64,000 nt of DNA from an uncultured Microbulbifer sp. (lineage in GTDB: Bacteria > Pseudomonadota > Gammaproteobacteria > Pseudomonadales > Cellvibrionaceae). Each line of letters starts with the position of its first letter. The first letter of the stretch is position 1. Positions 9,104 to 17,328 of the stretch are shown here, one piece after another. The stretch is taken from contig NZ_CANNGQ010000001.1 of the NCBI RefSeq assembly GCF_947504145.1, positions 806,001 to 870,000 on the forward strand, written 5' to 3'. The notes beneath the pieces are model-generated. The model searched no databases, was not told the DNA's origin, and was given only the letters and a program-made list of their open reading frames with translations. The position numbers and the translations under genes were made by a program.

Positions 9104-9931
9104 TTAGTTGTGTTCTGCCTGGATGTTGACCGGTGAAAATTCGCCGAAGGCACGGGTTATGTGGCTGTCCGGGTCTTCAGCGCTGATAAGCAACTTGCTG
9201 GCCGCCGGTGATGTGGGCAGCACCAGTTGTAGCTCGTCGAGCCACCAGCGTACCCGCCGGGCAATGGCCGGGCCTGAATCCAGCCAGCGAATACGCCTGG
9301 GGGCAAATCTATCCAACTCGTCGCGCAGCAGCGGGAAGTGGGTGCAGGCGAGTACCGCGATATCTACTTTGTCGCCCCCGGCGGTATTAAATATCCGGTG
9401 TAGCACCGGCGCCAGGTCATCAGCGTTGATCGTTTCTCCACGCAGTTTGGCTTCTGCCAGCCGCACCAATTCCGGTGCCGGCACATTGATTACCCGGTGA
9501 CCATTGGCGAATTGTGCAATCAGGTCGCGGGTATACCGGCGGTTGACCGTGCCCTCGGTGGCGATCAGGGCGATGATACCGCTGCGGGTTTCCTCGGCGG
9601 CAGGCTTGATGGCTGGGACCACGCCCACAACCGGGCACTCCAGGGTGTCTCGAAGCTCTGGCAGCGCCAGCGTGCTGGCGGTGTTACAACCGACCACCAG
9701 GATGTCGGCCTGGCTACGCGCCATCATGGTTTGGGCGATCTGAACGATACGCGGTCGCAGATCTTCTTCCGCCTTGGTCCCGTAGGGATAGAAGCCGTTA
9801 TCCACACCAAAGTGCAGGGTCAACCCGGGGATCTGGCGGCGGACTTCCCGCGCAATGCTGATCGCCCCGACCCCGGAATCGAATATCAATGCACTGGGGG
9901 CCCTGTTAAAATGGCCGCTTGTGTCTGGCAT
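9104..9931 (-). CDS. murI: Glutamate racemase
   Basis: Interconverts L- and D-glutamate to supply D-Glu for peptidoglycan; cytoplasmic, cofactor-independent, two-cysteine mechanism. 275 residues. Both catalytic cysteines are visible: VVGCNTAS in the N-terminal half and LACTHFPLL in the C-terminal half. The N-terminal signature FDSGVGAISI differs slightly from the common FDSGVGGLS, and GVDNGFYPYGTK replaces the usual D..R.PYG; both are tolerated variants. It lies 49 bp upstream of the AddB-like gene on the same strand, so read-through into the repair pair is likely. Confidence 0.93.
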   Translation of the reverse strand: MPDTSGHFNRAPSALIFDSGVGAISIAREVRRQIPGLTLHFGVDNGFYPYGTKAEEDLRPRIVQIAQTMMARSQADILVVGCNTASTLALPELRDTLECPVVGVVPAIKPAAEETRSGIIALIATEGTVNRRYTRDLIAQFANGHRVINVPAPELVRLAEAKLRGETINADDLAPVLHRIFNTAGGDKVDIAVLACTHFPLLRDELDRFAPRRIRWLDSGPAIARRVRWWLDELQLVLPTSPAASKLLISAEDPDSHITRAFGEFSPVNIQAEHN

Positions 9932-10029
9932 CTAAAATCCTGTCTCCCGCAACTGCCTGTCTCTCGCATCTGATTGGCGCCGGTAAGGATACCCGAGCCG
10001 GCGGCTTCAAATAAGTTTAAGTGATTTTT

Positions 10030-11430
10030 ATGACCTGGTTCCCCCTGCAAATATCCCTGGAGCAAACCATTGTTGCCGGTGTGGTCACGTTAGCCCTCCT
10101 GGCAATGGCTGTCTGGGTGGGGCGGGCGCGGCTGGTCAGTCAGCTGCGTGAACTGCAGGGGCGGGAACAGGTGGGGGCCGCGCAGCTGGCCAGCGCCCTG
10201 GAGCGCGAGACCAGGCTGGATCTGGATGTGCAGCAACTGCGTGACGAACTGGGGAACAAATCCCAGCAGCTGGCACGCTATCAGGTGCTGGTGGAGAAGA
10301 GTGAGGCCGCCCTCGCCGAGCAGAAGCAGCAGCTGGAGCAGACACGCGCGAGTATGGCGGAGCAGTTTGAAAACCTCGCCAATCGCATCTTCGAAGAGAA
10401 GCAACAAGCCTTCCAGCGTCGCAGCGAAGACAGCCTGCGCAAGAGCCTGGATCCGCTGGAGCGCCAGCTGGGGGATTTCCGCAAGCGGGTAGAGCATGTC
10501 TACGACCGTGAGAACGCCGAACGCAATAGCCTGCTGGGCCAGATCAAGGCGCTGCGAGAGCAGACCCAACGGATCAGTGACGAAGCCCTGAACCTCACCT
10601 CCGCTCTCAAGGGCGACCGCAAGATTCAGGGCAATTGGGGCGAGGTGGTTCTGGAGCGCTTGTTGGAGGAGTCCGGCCTGCAGAAGGGGCGCGAGTACGA
10701 GACCCAGGTCTCCCTCAAAGACAGCTCTGCCGAGGGCCGCCGGCGCCAGCCTGATGTAATCGTGCGCCTGCCGGAAGACAAAGACCTGATTATTGATTCC
10801 AAGGTTTCTCTGGTGGACTACGAGCGCTACGCGTCTGCGGAAACCGAGGAGGAGCGTACCCAGGCCCTTAAACAGCATGTCAACTCCCTGCGCGCGCATA
10901 TTACTGGCCTGAACAAGAAGGCCTACGAGCAGTTGGAAGGGGTACGCACCCTGGATTTCGTCTTCATCTTTGTACCGATCGAAGCAGCGTATATGCTCGC
11001 CATGCAGGCAGACCCGGAAATGTTCCGTTTTGCCTACGAACGTCAGATTGTACTGGTGAGTCCCACCAGCCTGATGGCAACGCTGCGCACGGTTGAGAAT
11101 ATATGGCGCTATGAGAAGCAGAATAAGAATGCGGAAAAGATTGCCGACGAAGCCGGCAAATTGCATGACCAGTTTGCCCTGGTACTGGAATCCCTGGATA
11201 ACCTGGGCAGTCGTATTCGCCAGGCCGACGAAGCCTTCCAGGAAACCTACAAACGCCTCGCTACGGGCCGCGGCAATGCCGTGAAGCGTATCGATAGCCT
11301 GCGCAAGCTCGGCGCCAAGACCCGTAAACAGATTGCGGCAGACTTGCGTGAGAAAGCGGAAGACAGCCACAAATTGCCGGCGCCGCAAGACAGTAGTCAA
11401 GAAGTCGCCACCGAGAACGAAGTGGAATAA
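10030..11430 (+). CDS. rmuC: DNA recombination protein RmuC
   Basis: 466 residues. The N-terminus has one transmembrane helix (about 12-30, TIVAGVVTLALLAMAVWVG), followed by a long coiled coil (about 35-200, rich in Q, E, R and L). The RmuC nuclease-like core contains KIQGNWGEVVLERLLEESGL, GRRRQPDVIVRLPEDK, LIIDSKVSLVDYERY and DFVFIFVPIEAAY. RmuC limits inversions and rearrangements at short repeats. ATG 10030 is preferred because AAGTGA precedes it at workable spacing; GTG 10021 is the alternative. Three bases separate it from the AEC transporter gene, which suggests one operon with DUF2489. Confidence 0.93.
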   Translation: MTWFPLQISLEQTIVAGVVTLALLAMAVWVGRARLVSQLRELQGREQVGAAQLASALERETRLDLDVQQLRDELGNKSQQLARYQVLVEKSEAALAEQKQQLEQTRASMAEQFENLANRIFEEKQQAFQRRSEDSLRKSLDPLERQLGDFRKRVEHVYDRENAERNSLLGQIKALREQTQRISDEALNLTSALKGDRKIQGNWGEVVLERLLEESGLQKGREYETQVSLKDSSAEGRRRQPDVIVRLPEDKDLIIDSKVSLVDYERYASAETEEERTQALKQHVNSLRAHITGLNKKAYEQLEGVRTLDFVFIFVPIEAAYMLAMQADPEMFRFAYERQIVLVSPTSLMATLRTVENIWRYEKQNKNAEKIADEAGKLHDQFALVLESLDNLGSRIRQADEAFQETYKRLATGRGNAVKRIDSLRKLGAKTRKQIAADLREKAEDSHKLPAPQDSSQEVATENEVE

Positions 11431-11433
11431 CGC

Positions 11434-12378
11434 TTGGACGCCATCTACGAGACCGTTGCTTTTGCGCTGTCAGTTACCGCACCGATTTTTCTCACCTTAC
11501 TGGTGGGCTACGGGTTGGCGCGGGTAAATCTCCTCAGTGAATCTTTTGTCGACGACGCATCAAAGCTGGTGTTTCTGGTTACGCTGCCGGCGTTGCTGTT
11601 TTTTAATATTTTCAGTTCTGATGCGAGCCTCGGGGATGAATGGCCGCTCTTGTCGACGGGATTGATTGGCACGGTACTGACGGTTCCGTTGGCCTGGCTG
11701 GTGGCGCGGCCACTGGAATATGGCGATCGCAGCGCGTTTATACAGGGTGCCTTCCGCGGTAACCTGGGGATTATCGGCCTCGCCTGGGCAGCCAATGCTT
11801 ACGGTCCTTCCGGGTTGGCGCAGGCGGCATTGCTGATGGCGGTGATTACCATTTTTTATAATATTGCGGCGGTGGCACTGTTTGCGGTGTATAGCCAGAA
11901 GGCAACATTCAGCTGGCGCAAGCTTGGTAAGGATATTCTGCGCAACCCGTTGATTGTCGCCATTGTGTTGGCATTGGTTGCGAAAGCCGTGGGGCTGAAA
12001 CTGCCGCAGATGATTGTGCAGACCGGCGACTACTTGGCTTCAGTTACATTGCCGCTGGCGCTACTGTGCATTGGCGCAAGCCTGGATCTCAGTATGCTGC
12101 GTCGCAGTTCTTTCGGTGCTTTTGCGGCCAGTGGGTTCAAGTTACTCATTGTACCGATGGTACTGGTAGGAATAGGGCTGCTGTTTGGGTTGAATGATCA
12201 GGCGCTGGCGATTCTGTTTCTGCTGGCGGCGACGCCCACGGCTTCGGCGTCGTTTATCATGGCGCGTGCGCTCGGCGGCAACAGTCAGCTCGCGGCCAAT
12301 ATCGTTGCACTCAGTACGCTGTTTTCCATTGTTACTGCGAGCCTCGGGCTCGCGCTGTTGAAGGTGTATTTCCCATGA
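11434..12378 (+). CDS. AEC-family (auxin efflux carrier-like) transporter
   Basis: 314 residues with about ten hydrophobic segments in two five-helix halves. Family marks are the N-terminal APIFLTLLVGYGLARVNLL with KLVFLVTLPALLFFNI, the middle FRGNLGIIGLAWAANAYG, and the C-terminal LLAATPTASASFIMARALGG with the polar crossover region. AEC carriers export or import small organic anions and amino-acid-like compounds; the substrate is not readable here. No ATG occurs near the start and the frame opens with TTG three bases after the rmuC stop, so translation probably depends on coupling. Its 3' end overlaps DUF2489 by ATGA. Confidence 0.85.
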   Translation: MDAIYETVAFALSVTAPIFLTLLVGYGLARVNLLSESFVDDASKLVFLVTLPALLFFNIFSSDASLGDEWPLLSTGLIGTVLTVPLAWLVARPLEYGDRSAFIQGAFRGNLGIIGLAWAANAYGPSGLAQAALLMAVITIFYNIAAVALFAVYSQKATFSWRKLGKDILRNPLIVAIVLALVAKAVGLKLPQMIVQTGDYLASVTLPLALLCIGASLDLSMLRRSSFGAFAASGFKLLIVPMVLVGIGLLFGLNDQALAILFLLAATPTASASFIMARALGGNSQLAANIVALSTLFSIVTASLGLALLKVYFP

Positions 12379-12839
12379 CTGAAGTTCCCATGTGGATCCT
12401 GGTAATCGCAGGGCTGATCATTTTAGTCCTTTCTGCCATTGCCACGTATTACTGCCTGGAGTTGCGCGCTGCGCGTAAGCGTCAGGTACAGCAGCTCTTG
12501 GAGCTGGAGGCCGCGGCGGAAGCACAGCGGGGACGGGTGAACAATAGTATCCAGATTCTGGCCAAAACCCTGCTGGACGATGGCGTTGGCTTGACGGAAG
12601 CGTCGATTCGTATTCGTGTACTGCTGGACGCATTGCAAGTGGGTGCGCCGGTAAAAGAGGAGTTTGTGGCCTTTTACCAGGTGGCTGAGAAGACCGGTCA
12701 TATCCCGATTCTGAAAGACTGGAAGAAGCTCTCGCCTAAAGAGCGTTTTGCATTTGAGCAGGAGATGGTGCGAGTGGAGTCGGAATATCGGGACTTTGTG
12801 CTGGACGCGGCCAAGCGAATTTTGGGGCGGAATTTTTAA
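12375..12839 (+). CDS. DUF2489 domain protein, single-pass membrane
   Basis: 154 residues. One N-terminal transmembrane helix (about 6-28, MWILVIAGLIILVLSAIATYY) is followed by a charged cytoplasmic domain with a coiled-coil start (LRAARKRQVQQLLELEAAAEAQRGR). The conserved core SIQILAKTLLDD..LTEASIRI...LD and FYQVAEKTGHIPILKDWKKL defines DUF2489. No function is known for the family. The start overlaps the transporter stop (ATGA), so the two products are made together; that linkage with an AEC carrier and rmuC is the only clue. Confidence 0.8.
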   Translation: MTEVPMWILVIAGLIILVLSAIATYYCLELRAARKRQVQQLLELEAAAEAQRGRVNNSIQILAKTLLDDGVGLTEASIRIRVLLDALQVGAPVKEEFVAFYQVAEKTGHIPILKDWKKLSPKERFAFEQEMVRVESEYRDFVLDAAKRILGRNF

Positions 12840-12880
12840 TTGGTTTTGTGGCCGCGTCCCCGTCGTGCAATGGTCACCAT

Positions 12881-13969
12881 TTATTTTTTCACGAGCAGAA
12901 CACCGGATTCGGTGTGATCCGTGTAGGGGAACTGGTCAAAGATTGCAAACCGCTCAACCTTGTGGGTTTTGGTTAGTTCGTGCAGATTTTCTAACTGTGT
13001 CTGCGGGTTGCAGGAAATGTACAAAATCCGTGGAAAGCGCGCGATCATCGCGCAGGTATCTGCATCCAGTCCGGCACGTGGCGGGTCTACCAATACCGTT
13101 GAAAAATCATAACTGTCCAGATCAAAATCCTTCAGCCTGCGGAAGGGGCGGATCTTGTCGATGGCCTGGGTGAATTCCTCACTGGAAAGGCGCACGATAT
13201 CCAGGTTCTCCACGCCATTCGCCGCGATATTTTCCTGGGCCGAATTTACCGAGACTTTGGAGATTTCCGTAGCCAGCACCTTGCGGAACTTCTCCGCCAG
13301 TGGAATGGTGAAATTTCCGTTGCCGCAGTAAAGCTCTAGCAGGTCACCTGGGGCTTCCTCACAGCAACCGCGGGCCCAGTGGATCATCGAGCGACAAATC
13401 TCACCGTTGGGCTGGGTAAAGCTACCCTCGACCTGTTTGTATTGGTAAGTGCGGCCGTCGATATCCATCTGTTCAATCACATAATCCCGCTCCAATACCA
13501 ATTTCTGCTTGCGAGACCGGCCGAGAATCGGAACACCCAGCTGCTCTTGCAGCGCCCGCGCTTCTGCTTCCCACTCATCACCCAGGGGCTTGTGATAGAT
13601 CAGCGTGATCAGGGCGTCGTCACTCAGTGTGGTGAGAAACTCGGTACTGAACAGGCGCTTGCGCAGGGTTTCGTTCTGGTTGATGGCGTCCAGCAGCGGG
13701 GGCATCAAGTCGTTGATCCGGCGGGATCCCACAGTAAACTCGTCAATCACAAATGGCTTTTTATACTCGCCCTGTTTGTACATGGCGTAGTCCACGCGGC
13801 CGCCGTCCTGCCACATCTTGAACTCCGCCCGTAGGCGGTAGTGGCTGGGCGGTGAGGGGAATACTTCGGGCGCAAGGTTGGTGAACGGGGCGAATGCCTC
13901 GCACAGACGGTTTACCTTCTGGTCCAGTTGCTGCTGGTAATCGTCGGTGTTTACGCGGTGAAGAGCCAT
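12881..13969 (-). CDS. trmA: tRNA (uracil-5-)-methyltransferase
   Basis: Methylates U54 of tRNA (ribothymidine in the T-loop) with S-adenosylmethionine. 362 residues, full length. The TrmA N-terminus (SPPSHYRLRAEFKMW, RVDYAMYKQGEYKKP) lacks the iron-sulfur TRAM domain of RlmD, which separates it from the rRNA enzymes. The SAM-binding motif is LLELYCGNGNFTIPLA, the conserved VDPPRAGLD precedes the catalytic cysteine in ILYISCNPQTQLENL, and the final Glu is in DHTESGVLL. It converges with DUF2489 (41 bp apart) and is divergent from yjbQ (69 bp). Confidence 0.95.
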   Translation of the reverse strand: MALHRVNTDDYQQQLDQKVNRLCEAFAPFTNLAPEVFPSPPSHYRLRAEFKMWQDGGRVDYAMYKQGEYKKPFVIDEFTVGSRRINDLMPPLLDAINQNETLRKRLFSTEFLTTLSDDALITLIYHKPLGDEWEAEARALQEQLGVPILGRSRKQKLVLERDYVIEQMDIDGRTYQYKQVEGSFTQPNGEICRSMIHWARGCCEEAPGDLLELYCGNGNFTIPLAEKFRKVLATEISKVSVNSAQENIAANGVENLDIVRLSSEEFTQAIDKIRPFRRLKDFDLDSYDFSTVLVDPPRAGLDADTCAMIARFPRILYISCNPQTQLENLHELTKTHKVERFAIFDQFPYTDHTESGVLLVKK

Positions 13970-14038
13970 GAATGAGAGCCGTATCTGGTGAATTGAATCG
14001 GGCGCGGATTATACGCGAAGTGATACAGGAGTAGGACA

Positions 14039-14452
14039 ATGGCCGTAGGACAGCTGGAAATTGTAGTGCGTGGGCAAGGGTTGCACGAGTTTACCGACGA
14101 GGTGGCGCACTGGCTGGCCGGTCAGAGTTACGGCGGGGACGGGCTTTGCACGCTGTTTATCCAGCACACCTCCGCGAGCCTGCTGATTCAGGAGAATGCG
14201 GATCCCTCTGCGCGGGTGGATCTGGAAAACTGGTTGAACCGGCTGGTGCCGGAAAACGACCCGCTTTATACACATACGCTGGAAGGGCCAGATGATATGC
14301 CCGCACATATCAAGGCTGCGTTGACCGCAAGCAGCCTGAGTATTCCGGTGATCGGGGGGCGGTTGGCGCTCGGGACCTGGCAGGGCGTGTACCTGTGGGA
14401 GCACCGGTATCACGCGGGCAAGCGCCGGGTGATTGCGCATTTGGGGAATTAG
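14039..14452 (+). CDS. yjbQ: YjbQ family protein (UPF0047, secondary thiamine-phosphate synthase-like)
   Basis: 137 residues, full length for the family. The conserved core is present: GLCTLFIQHTSASLLIQENADP, then the C-terminal LALGTWQGVYLWEHR. Some members show weak thiamine-phosphate synthase activity and can suppress thiE mutants; the physiological role is unsettled. The protein is a small soluble trimeric metal-binding type with the His of QHTSAS and the DDMPAHIKA segment as likely ligands. It is divergent from trmA and convergent with tusE, so it is probably transcribed alone. Confidence 0.88.
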   Translation: MAVGQLEIVVRGQGLHEFTDEVAHWLAGQSYGGDGLCTLFIQHTSASLLIQENADPSARVDLENWLNRLVPENDPLYTHTLEGPDDMPAHIKAALTASSLSIPVIGGRLALGTWQGVYLWEHRYHAGKRRVIAHLGN

Positions 14453-14489
14453 TGCGCTTTTCCTGCAGGAGGTTCGAGCAGGAGCAGGA

Positions 14490-14825
14490 TTAGAGGCAGT
14501 TGGTTGGTTTGGGTAGCCCGGCGATCTTGCTGCCGATCTTGGCCGGGCTCGGTGGAAACAATTGCATCAGAAAGATGCTGCGGCCTTTTTCCGGTCCCAG
14601 GTGTTGCCCTACATACTTCACCAGTGGTCGCATCGCGGGGGAGAGTTCGAACTCCCGGTAAAACCTTTGTAGCAAGCGGATCACATCCCAGTGGTCGTCA
14701 GTCAGCGTGATATCTTCCTGGGCCGCCAGCGCTTCCGCGATTTTAGGGCTCCAGTCGTCCAGATTGCGCAGGAAGCCTTCCTTATCCAGCAGGATTTCCT
14801 GCCCGTCAATTACCAGATTACTCAT
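14490..14825 (-). CDS. tusE: TusE/DsrC-family sulfur relay protein
   Basis: Final persulfide carrier of the Tus relay, passing sulfur from TusBCD to MnmA for 2-thiouridine in tRNA. 111 residues from MSNLVIDGQEILLDKEG; the longer track start at 14876 adds non-family residues that overlap tusB. The family core LTDDHWDVIRLLQRFYREFE is followed by RPLVKYV..HLGPEKG and the C-terminal PKPTNCL, where the penultimate cysteine is the sulfur-bearing residue. No dsrAB is present, so the tRNA-thiolation role is preferred over dissimilatory sulfur oxidation. Last gene of tusDCBE, 11 bp after tusB. Confidence 0.9.
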   Translation of the reverse strand: MSNLVIDGQEILLDKEGFLRNLDDWSPKIAEALAAQEDITLTDDHWDVIRLLQRFYREFELSPAMRPLVKYVGQHLGPEKGRSIFLMQLFPPSPAKIGSKIAGLPKPTNCL

Positions 14826-14836
14826 CCATCTACCCG

Positions 14837-15112
14837 CTACTTGAACCAGCTGACGATCGGGTTGTGCTGGGTACACAGGGCTACCCAGCGCGCTTCATCG
14901 ATACCCTCAACCGAGTTCGCGATGGAAACGCCGCGCGCATTGGCATCGGCTGTAAGGCAAAAGGTCTGCTTTTCGGGAAGCCCGTGCTGACCAGCAGCGG
15001 CATAGACGCCGTCTTCGATCAATATCAGGGCGTCACCCTCGGCGATTGCATCCAGGCAGTCGCTGAGCGCGCAGCCGGAATAGGGGGACTGATTGACGAT
15101 ATGGAGGGTCAT
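14837..15112 (-). CDS. tusB: TusB/DsrH-family sulfurtransferase subunit
   Basis: 91-residue subunit of the TusBCD hexamer in the sulfur relay for tRNA 2-thiouridine. The start MTLHIVNQSPYSGCALSDCLDAI and the middle GDALILIEDGVYAA match TusB/DsrH; the SWFK end is also typical. One base separates its start from the tusC stop. It follows tusD and tusC in standard order and precedes tusE. Confidence 0.88.
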   Translation of the reverse strand: MTLHIVNQSPYSGCALSDCLDAIAEGDALILIEDGVYAAAGQHGLPEKQTFCLTADANARGVSIANSVEGIDEARWVALCTQHNPIVSWFK

Positions 15113-15113
15113 G

Positions 15114-15479
15114 TTAAAAGCTCAGTACCTGGTCGAACTTGCCGATAAAAGTGCCAGTGTCATCCAGCAGCGTGATCTCCGCGCCGGGAACACACAGGTC
15201 ATCAGGGCATAGCCCGCGCTGTTCAACGCTTTTCCGACACACATAGAGTATCTCAACGCCGAACATGGGCAGCGCCTGCAGGTTTCTGTGAAGGTTTTTT
15301 TCGCCGATCTGCTCGGGATTCTGCTGCAGAAGCTGGAATACGCCGTCATTGATAAGCAGCACTTCTGGTGTCTGATCCATGGCCGCACAGGCGAGCACCG
15401 CTTCCAGCCCCTCGCGAGCGAGTGTATTGCCGTAGGGCGCGTGGCGGCAGAGGGCGAGGATGGATTTGCTTTGTGGCAT
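15114..15479 (-). CDS. tusC: TusC/DsrF-family sulfurtransferase subunit
   Basis: 121-residue subunit of TusBCD. Conserved segments are CRHAPYGNTLAREGLEAVLA, VLLINDGVFQLL and the C-terminal FDQVLSF. The start at 15479 (MPQSKSIL) is chosen because GGAGG lies just upstream; the track start 15494 is a TTG. Four bases separate it from the tusD stop and one base from tusB, so the genes form a single translationally coupled operon. Confidence 0.9.
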   Translation of the reverse strand: MPQSKSILALCRHAPYGNTLAREGLEAVLACAAMDQTPEVLLINDGVFQLLQQNPEQIGEKNLHRNLQALPMFGVEILYVCRKSVEQRGLCPDDLCVPGAEITLLDDTGTFIGKFDQVLSF

Positions 15480-15483
15480 CGGC

Positions 15484-15876
15484 TCAACCTCCAAAGGTCA
15501 CAACGCGGTCACTGACCGCAGAGGCTTCGGCAAGCTGCCCCAGCCCGGCCAGCTCAAACCCGTCGGCGAGGTTGCCAGAGGTCTTCTCCAGCCGCGATGC
15601 TTCACTGGGGCTCAGGACGCCCCGGCGCTGGGCGGCGGCAATGCAGATGGTGAGGTCCAGTTTGTGGTTGCGCTCAAGCGCCTGCCACTGGGATAGCAGG
15701 TCCTGCTCATCTTGTGGAGGGGCCGCCAGCGCACTGCCGTTGTGGACGCCATCACTATAAAAAAACACCCGGTAAATCGCGTGTCCGGATTGCAGCAGTG
15801 CGCGGGCAAATCGCAGCGCTGTTGCTGCACCCTCGGAGGAGTGGGGCGCGCCGTAGACGACGAGGGTGAATTGCAT
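15484..15876 (-). CDS. tusD: TusD/DsrE-family sulfurtransferase subunit
   Basis: 130-residue active subunit of TusBCD. The conserved active-site cysteine is in LTICIAAAQRRGVL, equivalent to TusD Cys78, and receives sulfur from TusA. The start MQFTLVVYGAPHSSEGAATA and RVFFYSDGVHNG are family signatures. The track start at 15930 lies inside the yccA terminator region and adds non-family residues, so 15876 is used. First gene of tusDCBE; the nearest upstream gene is yccA, with a terminator in between. Confidence 0.92.
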   Translation of the reverse strand: MQFTLVVYGAPHSSEGAATALRFARALLQSGHAIYRVFFYSDGVHNGSALAAPPQDEQDLLSQWQALERNHKLDLTICIAAAQRRGVLSPSEASRLEKTSGNLADGFELAGLGQLAEASAVSDRVVTFGG

Positions 15877-15903
15877 GGGTGGTCCGGTACTTATTCGGCA
15901 GCC

Positions 15904-15930
15904 AAAAAAATGCCCCGCGGAGCGGGGCAC
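15904..15930 (-). terminator. Rho-independent terminator downstream of yccA
   Basis: On the minus strand GCCCCGC-TCC-GCGGGGC is followed by ATTTTTTT. It lies 26 bp after the yccA stop and separates yccA from tusD. Confidence 0.9.
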
Positions 15931-15955
15931 TGTGTGAACTTGCTCAGCGTACTGA

Positions 15956-16633
15956 TCAGTCGTCGGATGCGAAGCCGAAGATGTGCAGCAGGCTGGTGAA
16001 CAGGTTCAGGATGTTCAGGTACAGAGAGGTGGTTGCCATGATGTAGTTGGTCTCACCACCGTTCACGATGCGGCTGGTATCGTAAAGGATGAAGCCCGAG
16101 AACAGCAGGGCAATCACGCCGCTCAGTGCCACGCTGGCCAGGGGCAGGTGTACGCCGAAGAAGCTGGCGATCATGAGGCCCAGTGCACATACCAGTACCG
16201 CGATCAGGCCGACGAACAGGAAACCACCCATAAAGCTGAAATCTTTGCGGGTCGTCAGCACGTAGGCGGACAGTGCAAAGAAGATCAGAGCCGTGGTACC
16301 CAGCGCCTGCATCACAATCTGACCGCTACCGGCGGCCACATAGTAGCTCAGCATCGGGCCCAGAGAGGCGCCCAGCAGGCCGGTGAATGCGAAAACCACA
16401 CCGATACCGGCGGCGGAATTGGCGGTACGCGGCAGTACGAACCATACAAGGACGATGGCGGCGATGGAGCAGATGATGCCCATGCCGCGGCCCATGCCGA
16501 TGGCCATGGCCACACCGGCGGTGACTGCACTGAACAGAACAGTCATTGCCAGCAGCGCATAGGTATTGCGCAGTACCTTGGTGGATTCTGAGCGATCCAG
16601 CGCTCCGGACTGTGTATAGACTTCTTGGCGCAT
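15956..16633 (-). CDS. yccA: Bax inhibitor-1/YccA family inner-membrane protein
   Basis: 225 residues with seven predicted transmembrane helices and a short charged N-terminus (RQEVYTQSGALDRSESTKVLRNTYALL), as in E. coli YccA, which is a substrate and modulator of the FtsH protease. The C-terminal membrane segments include the BI-1 motif region (GLIAVLVCALGLMIASFFGV, FSGFILYDTSRIVNGGETNYI) with the conserved Asp of the YDTSRI helix. A ribosome site AGGAGA precedes the ATG. It is adjacent to tusDCBE, as in other gammaproteobacteria, but has its own promoter and terminator. Confidence 0.93.
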   Translation of the reverse strand: MRQEVYTQSGALDRSESTKVLRNTYALLAMTVLFSAVTAGVAMAIGMGRGMGIICSIAAIVLVWFVLPRTANSAAGIGVVFAFTGLLGASLGPMLSYYVAAGSGQIVMQALGTTALIFFALSAYVLTTRKDFSFMGGFLFVGLIAVLVCALGLMIASFFGVHLPLASVALSGVIALLFSGFILYDTSRIVNGGETNYIMATTSLYLNILNLFTSLLHIFGFASDD

Positions 16634-16669
16634 CAGCGTCTCCTGGAAGTGAATATGAAATCTCTCGGG

Positions 16670-16698
16670 ATCATATAACCACCGCTTTGGACCTTCAA
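16670..16698 (-). promoter_or_regulatory. Putative sigma-70 promoter of yccA
   Basis: On the minus strand TTGAAG, 17 bp, TATGAT. The predicted start is about 30 bp before the yccA ATG, leaving room for the AGGAGA ribosome site. Confidence 0.5.
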
Positions 16699-16765
16699 GT
16701 AGGCACGGGGTTCGACGATCTTATGATAATTGGGGCAAAATAGCGCGCAAACGGGAGTACAGAAA

Positions 16766-17296
16766 ATGAAATTGCCGAAAACCCTGCTCGCACTGTATCT
16801 ATTGGCCTTTGCCACAGCCGTTCCGCTTGTCCACGCGGAAACGCCGGCACAGGTGCCCTTTGGAGACAAGATGGGGGCAGAAGTGGTGAATTACAATCGC
16901 TTGCGCCCGAATCTTGCCACTGGAGGCAGTATAGATCTTGGTGCGGTGGACTCCCTCAAGCAGAAGGGGTTTAGAACCATTATTGACCTGCGCACGCCAG
17001 CCGAGGGTACGGCTGAGGAGCGCGCGGCGGTAGAGGCGGCGGGGATGGCTTATGTGAACCTGCCGATCGCCAAGGGGGCGCCGACTGAGGCGCAGATTAC
17101 CCGCCTGGCGGAACTGCTTGAGGACGATAGTGCGGCCCCGGTACTGCTGCATTGTGCCAGTGGCAACCGAGTAGGCGCTGGCTGGGCCATATACCGGGTA
17201 CGCAACGGCATCCCGCTGGAGATTGCCATTGAGGAAGGGCGTACCGCGGGTATGCGCCCGTCCCGGGAAGAGCAGGTGCGCGCGCTCTTTCAATGA
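16766..17296 (+). CDS. Exported PTP-like phosphatase, DUF442-type
   Basis: 176 residues. A signal peptide is visible (MKLPKTLLALYLLAFATAVP...VHA, cleavage near residue 24), so it acts in the periplasm. The mature part has YNRLRPNLATGGSIDLGAV, FRTIIDLRTPAEG and the phosphatase loop LLHCASGNRVG. Spacing between Cys and Arg is four residues, as in DUF442/Blh proteins, not the five of classical CX5R tyrosine phosphatases. The ATG at 16766 is preceded by GGGAG; the longer track start is not supported. Convergent with the AP-EEP gene, 32 bp apart. Substrate unknown. Confidence 0.78.
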   Translation: MKLPKTLLALYLLAFATAVPLVHAETPAQVPFGDKMGAEVVNYNRLRPNLATGGSIDLGAVDSLKQKGFRTIIDLRTPAEGTAEERAAVEAAGMAYVNLPIAKGAPTEAQITRLAELLEDDSAAPVLLHCASGNRVGAGWAIYRVRNGIPLEIAIEEGRTAGMRPSREEQVRALFQ

Positions 17297-17328
17297 CTGC
17301 ATGGTGTTGAGTGCTCAGGCGTGACCAC

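Noticed and set aside
10090-11400. 436-residue minus-strand ORF opposite rmuC
   Set aside because: Antisense shadow in high-GC DNA; rmuC on the plus strand has full family motifs.
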